A stretch of DNA of 64,000 nt from Manihot esculenta. Taxonomy: Eukaryota; Streptophyta; Magnoliopsida; Malpighiales; Euphorbiaceae. The stretch covers positions 10,249,248 to 10,313,247 of the forward strand of contig NC_035162.2 in NCBI RefSeq assembly GCF_001659605.2, written 5' to 3'. Shown piece after piece: positions 61,607 through 64,000 of the stretch (position 1 is its first letter; each line of letters starts with the position of its first letter). The notes under the pieces were generated by a model. It searched no databases. It saw only the letters and a list, made by a program, of their open reading frames with translations, and was not told the DNA's origin. The position numbers and the translations under genes are program-made.

Positions 61607-64000
61607 TAATAATTGAGAGAGAGAGAGCGAGAAAAATTACATGTTCTTACGTTGCATTGCTTAATTTGTATTGATAACATGTGCTTTGAATAAAAGTAAG
61701 AAATAATTCATTTAATTTTGAGGATGAATTTAATTTGACTACATTCATATCATAACTATAACTATATGATAGACGGTTGGATTTCTCACACTTAGACTGA
61801 AGTCAAAACTTAAAAAAAAAAAAAAAACAGGCACAACATCTAATAGACTCGAGCAGACCAGTCCAACATCGCGTCTTCCAGCTCTTGACTAAGCAAGCCG
61901 GACTAACTCTATGTTTAAGTCCACCAAAAGAAAGTTTAGTCCGATGACATGATAAAAGATAAGAGAGCAGCCCAGCTATCTCGTGACCCTATCAATATGT
62001 GCATCGAAGAAAAATTAAATGGTTGTCTGACAAATATAAGTGTCCATACATGTGGGTCTGCGTGACACGAGGTGACATTATAAAAAAATGACGGTTATAT
62101 ATCACTATAAAATAAATGAAAAATAAATAAGTAGGAAAAAATTAGATATTTCAAAACTAAACTTAAACATATTTTGTAAATTCTATTTTTTAAATTTCAA
62201 AATATCACTATATAATAAATTATTAATAATTGCTAACTTTTTCTTAAAATCTATATCTTTTTTCTTAAAATTGGTGTAGAGGCGTGATAGTTTATTTAAA
62301 TAGTGTTTTTTAGTGTTGCCATATATTATTATTTTCAAGAGAGTTTAATTTTATGATATTTTATATTAAATATTTAATATTCTTTTTTAAAAATAGTTAA
62401 TTATTAAATTTCAAGGTTTTTGTGATTCAACTTTTAATAAAAAAAATTTATAGTATTTTTATTTCATTTATCAACGTTGATATTTCACATATACATGTAT
62501 TTTTTTTAACTATCCATAGTAAACTTGATTAATAAATTTAATTTTTTTAAAATATATACATATAATGCAAACTAATTACATAAAGCTTGACGTTATTTAT
62601 TTCATTTTTTTTTATCTCATATAATAAAATATTATATAATTAATTTGAATAATATCCGCAATAATACCACCCAAGCAAGCTATCCAATCAAGTAATACCA
62701 AGTAAGCAATATTAATATTTAAATCTATTTCACACATTTGAACATAAAAGGTAATACTAAGATTTTCTAAAAATTTATAGAATAGAGTCAATATCATCAA
62801 AGCAAGAACCTTTCTTTTTAATTTTTTCAAACTTGTTAGGAGAATAAATGTGTAATTAATATTATTTAAATTTATTTTAATATTTATTTAAAAATACAAT
62901 ATCGTTTCAAACTTATACGAGACTAAATATATAATAAATGATAATATTTATAAGACTAAATAAGTAATTTTTTTAAAAAAAATTATGAGGCTAAACATAA
63001 GATATAAACTTATTATTAATCTCTAATATTCATATATCCCTATCATCTTTAATGAAATATACGTGGCAAAATCTTAAGATGAGTTGTATTTTATATATTA
63101 TCATATATCGTGAAAATAATCCTAACTATCTTTTGTAAATCTTCCAGGGGATTTCTCCGCGTGCCTTGGGTCCATTAAGCCAACAACGGCATTTCTTTTT
63201 CTTCGTTGTGCGTATTCAGCATTGGTTACTATGATAATTTTATACAGCAAACACAAAAGGTGGCGGTTTTTTTAATCAACCCCTTGGACATAGAAGATTT
63301 GTATGAAGATTTTATTTATTTGTTTATTTATTCAAAAAGATACTTTTTCTTTATTATTATTATTATATTCACATGTGATATTAAAGCTTAATATTTTATA
63401 GGATTTATCAAAAAATTTTATGATAATTTGTACAGTAACAAGTGTTTATAATTCGCATGGAGTGGCTAGAGAAATCCCTTATTCACTATTTCGAATTTAA
63501 AATTTTAAAAATTTAATTTCATTGATTTTTTTAAAAAAAATTTATTTAAAATAGTTTAATTATTTTATTTTGAAAGAAATTTTATAAAAATTTATTTGAA
63601 TTTTTTTATAAAATGAATCATTAATGAAGTAGTAAAAAAATCCATTGAAAAAAAAAATCATTAATCATTAAATAAAGTATTAAAAGGCATTTTTCATAAA
63701 AAAAAAAATGCATTAAAAATAGAGTTTGGTGAGAATTCCATCTCAGATGAGGCTGCATATGTTAAATTAAAATAACGTGTATTAATAATTTCAAATTCTT
63801 TATAATAATCCATTTCAAAAAAAAAAAGAATTCTTTATAATAATTTCTACAATCATGTGATGATGAATATATTTAATTTATATTCATAATTAAATGATTA
63901 TGATGAACTCCATCAAGTAAAGCACCCATCTTGAGCAAATTTCAGGCTCCAATTTATCCCAAAAAAGCTGCTAGAGCTACTTCCAAAACATCAAATGGCT
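61607..64000. other. terminal AT-rich intergenic region; no gene recognised
   Basis: About 2.4 kb after the P450. 61800-62100 is less AT-rich but without a reading frame of note. 62100-63850 is A/T-dominated. The last ~80 bases (63920-64000) return to balanced composition and may be the edge of another gene or repeat beyond the window. Confidence 0.5.

Overview
This is a nuclear genome segment from a eudicot plant, probably a rosid. The evidence is intron-rich genes with GT-AG introns in very AT-rich DNA, plastid-targeted enzymes (IspE, NifS-like), a PPR protein, a phytocystatin, a CYP71 P450 and a nuclear tRNA-Ala. Species cannot be fixed from the sequence alone. Exon models were built by eye from splice sites, reading-frame continuity and family conservation. 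Every multi-exon model below closes in frame.

Layout from left to right: the 3' part of IspE/CMK of the MEP isoprenoid pathway (+, truncated by the window start); a 648-aa UBA-domain protein (-) with a roughly 2-kb leader intron; an ARMC7-like armadillo protein (+); a 101-aa phytocystatin (-); xylose isomerase in 20 exons (+); an intronless PLS/E-type PPR protein (+); an intronless ribose-5-phosphate isomerase (+); a DGS1/NCA2-type mitochondrial outer-membrane protein in 14 exons (+); plastid NifS-like cysteine desulfurase in 10 exons (+); tRNA-Ala(UGC) (+); an F-box/kelch protein (-); a B1-type mitotic cyclin in 8 exons (+); a CYP71 P450 in 2 exons (+); and about 2.4 kb of AT-rich DNA with no recognised gene.

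These are mostly unrelated housekeeping and regulatory genes, as is usual in plants, not a cluster. IspE and the cysteine desulfurase both act in plastids: the MEP pathway ends in Fe-S enzymes that depend on the SUF system. Xylose isomerase and ribose-5-phosphate isomerase both handle pentoses. No physical operon-like relation is implied.

The most unusual structure is a diverged inverted duplication of about 650 bp. The first (untranslated) exon and start of the leader intron of the UBA gene (8882-9534) are repeated in opposite orientation at 10340-10994, directly in front of the ARMC7-like gene, with an AT-rich spacer between. The two divergent genes therefore appear to have homologous promoter-proximal/leader sequence. 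Other points of interest are four MSA-type (AACGG core) boxes in front of the cyclin, a solo-LTR-like insertion in a DGS1 intron, LTR-like insertions in IspE and xylose isomerase introns, a hAT-like non-autonomous element, an intronic G-quadruplex candidate, and decayed coding-like fragments near IspE.
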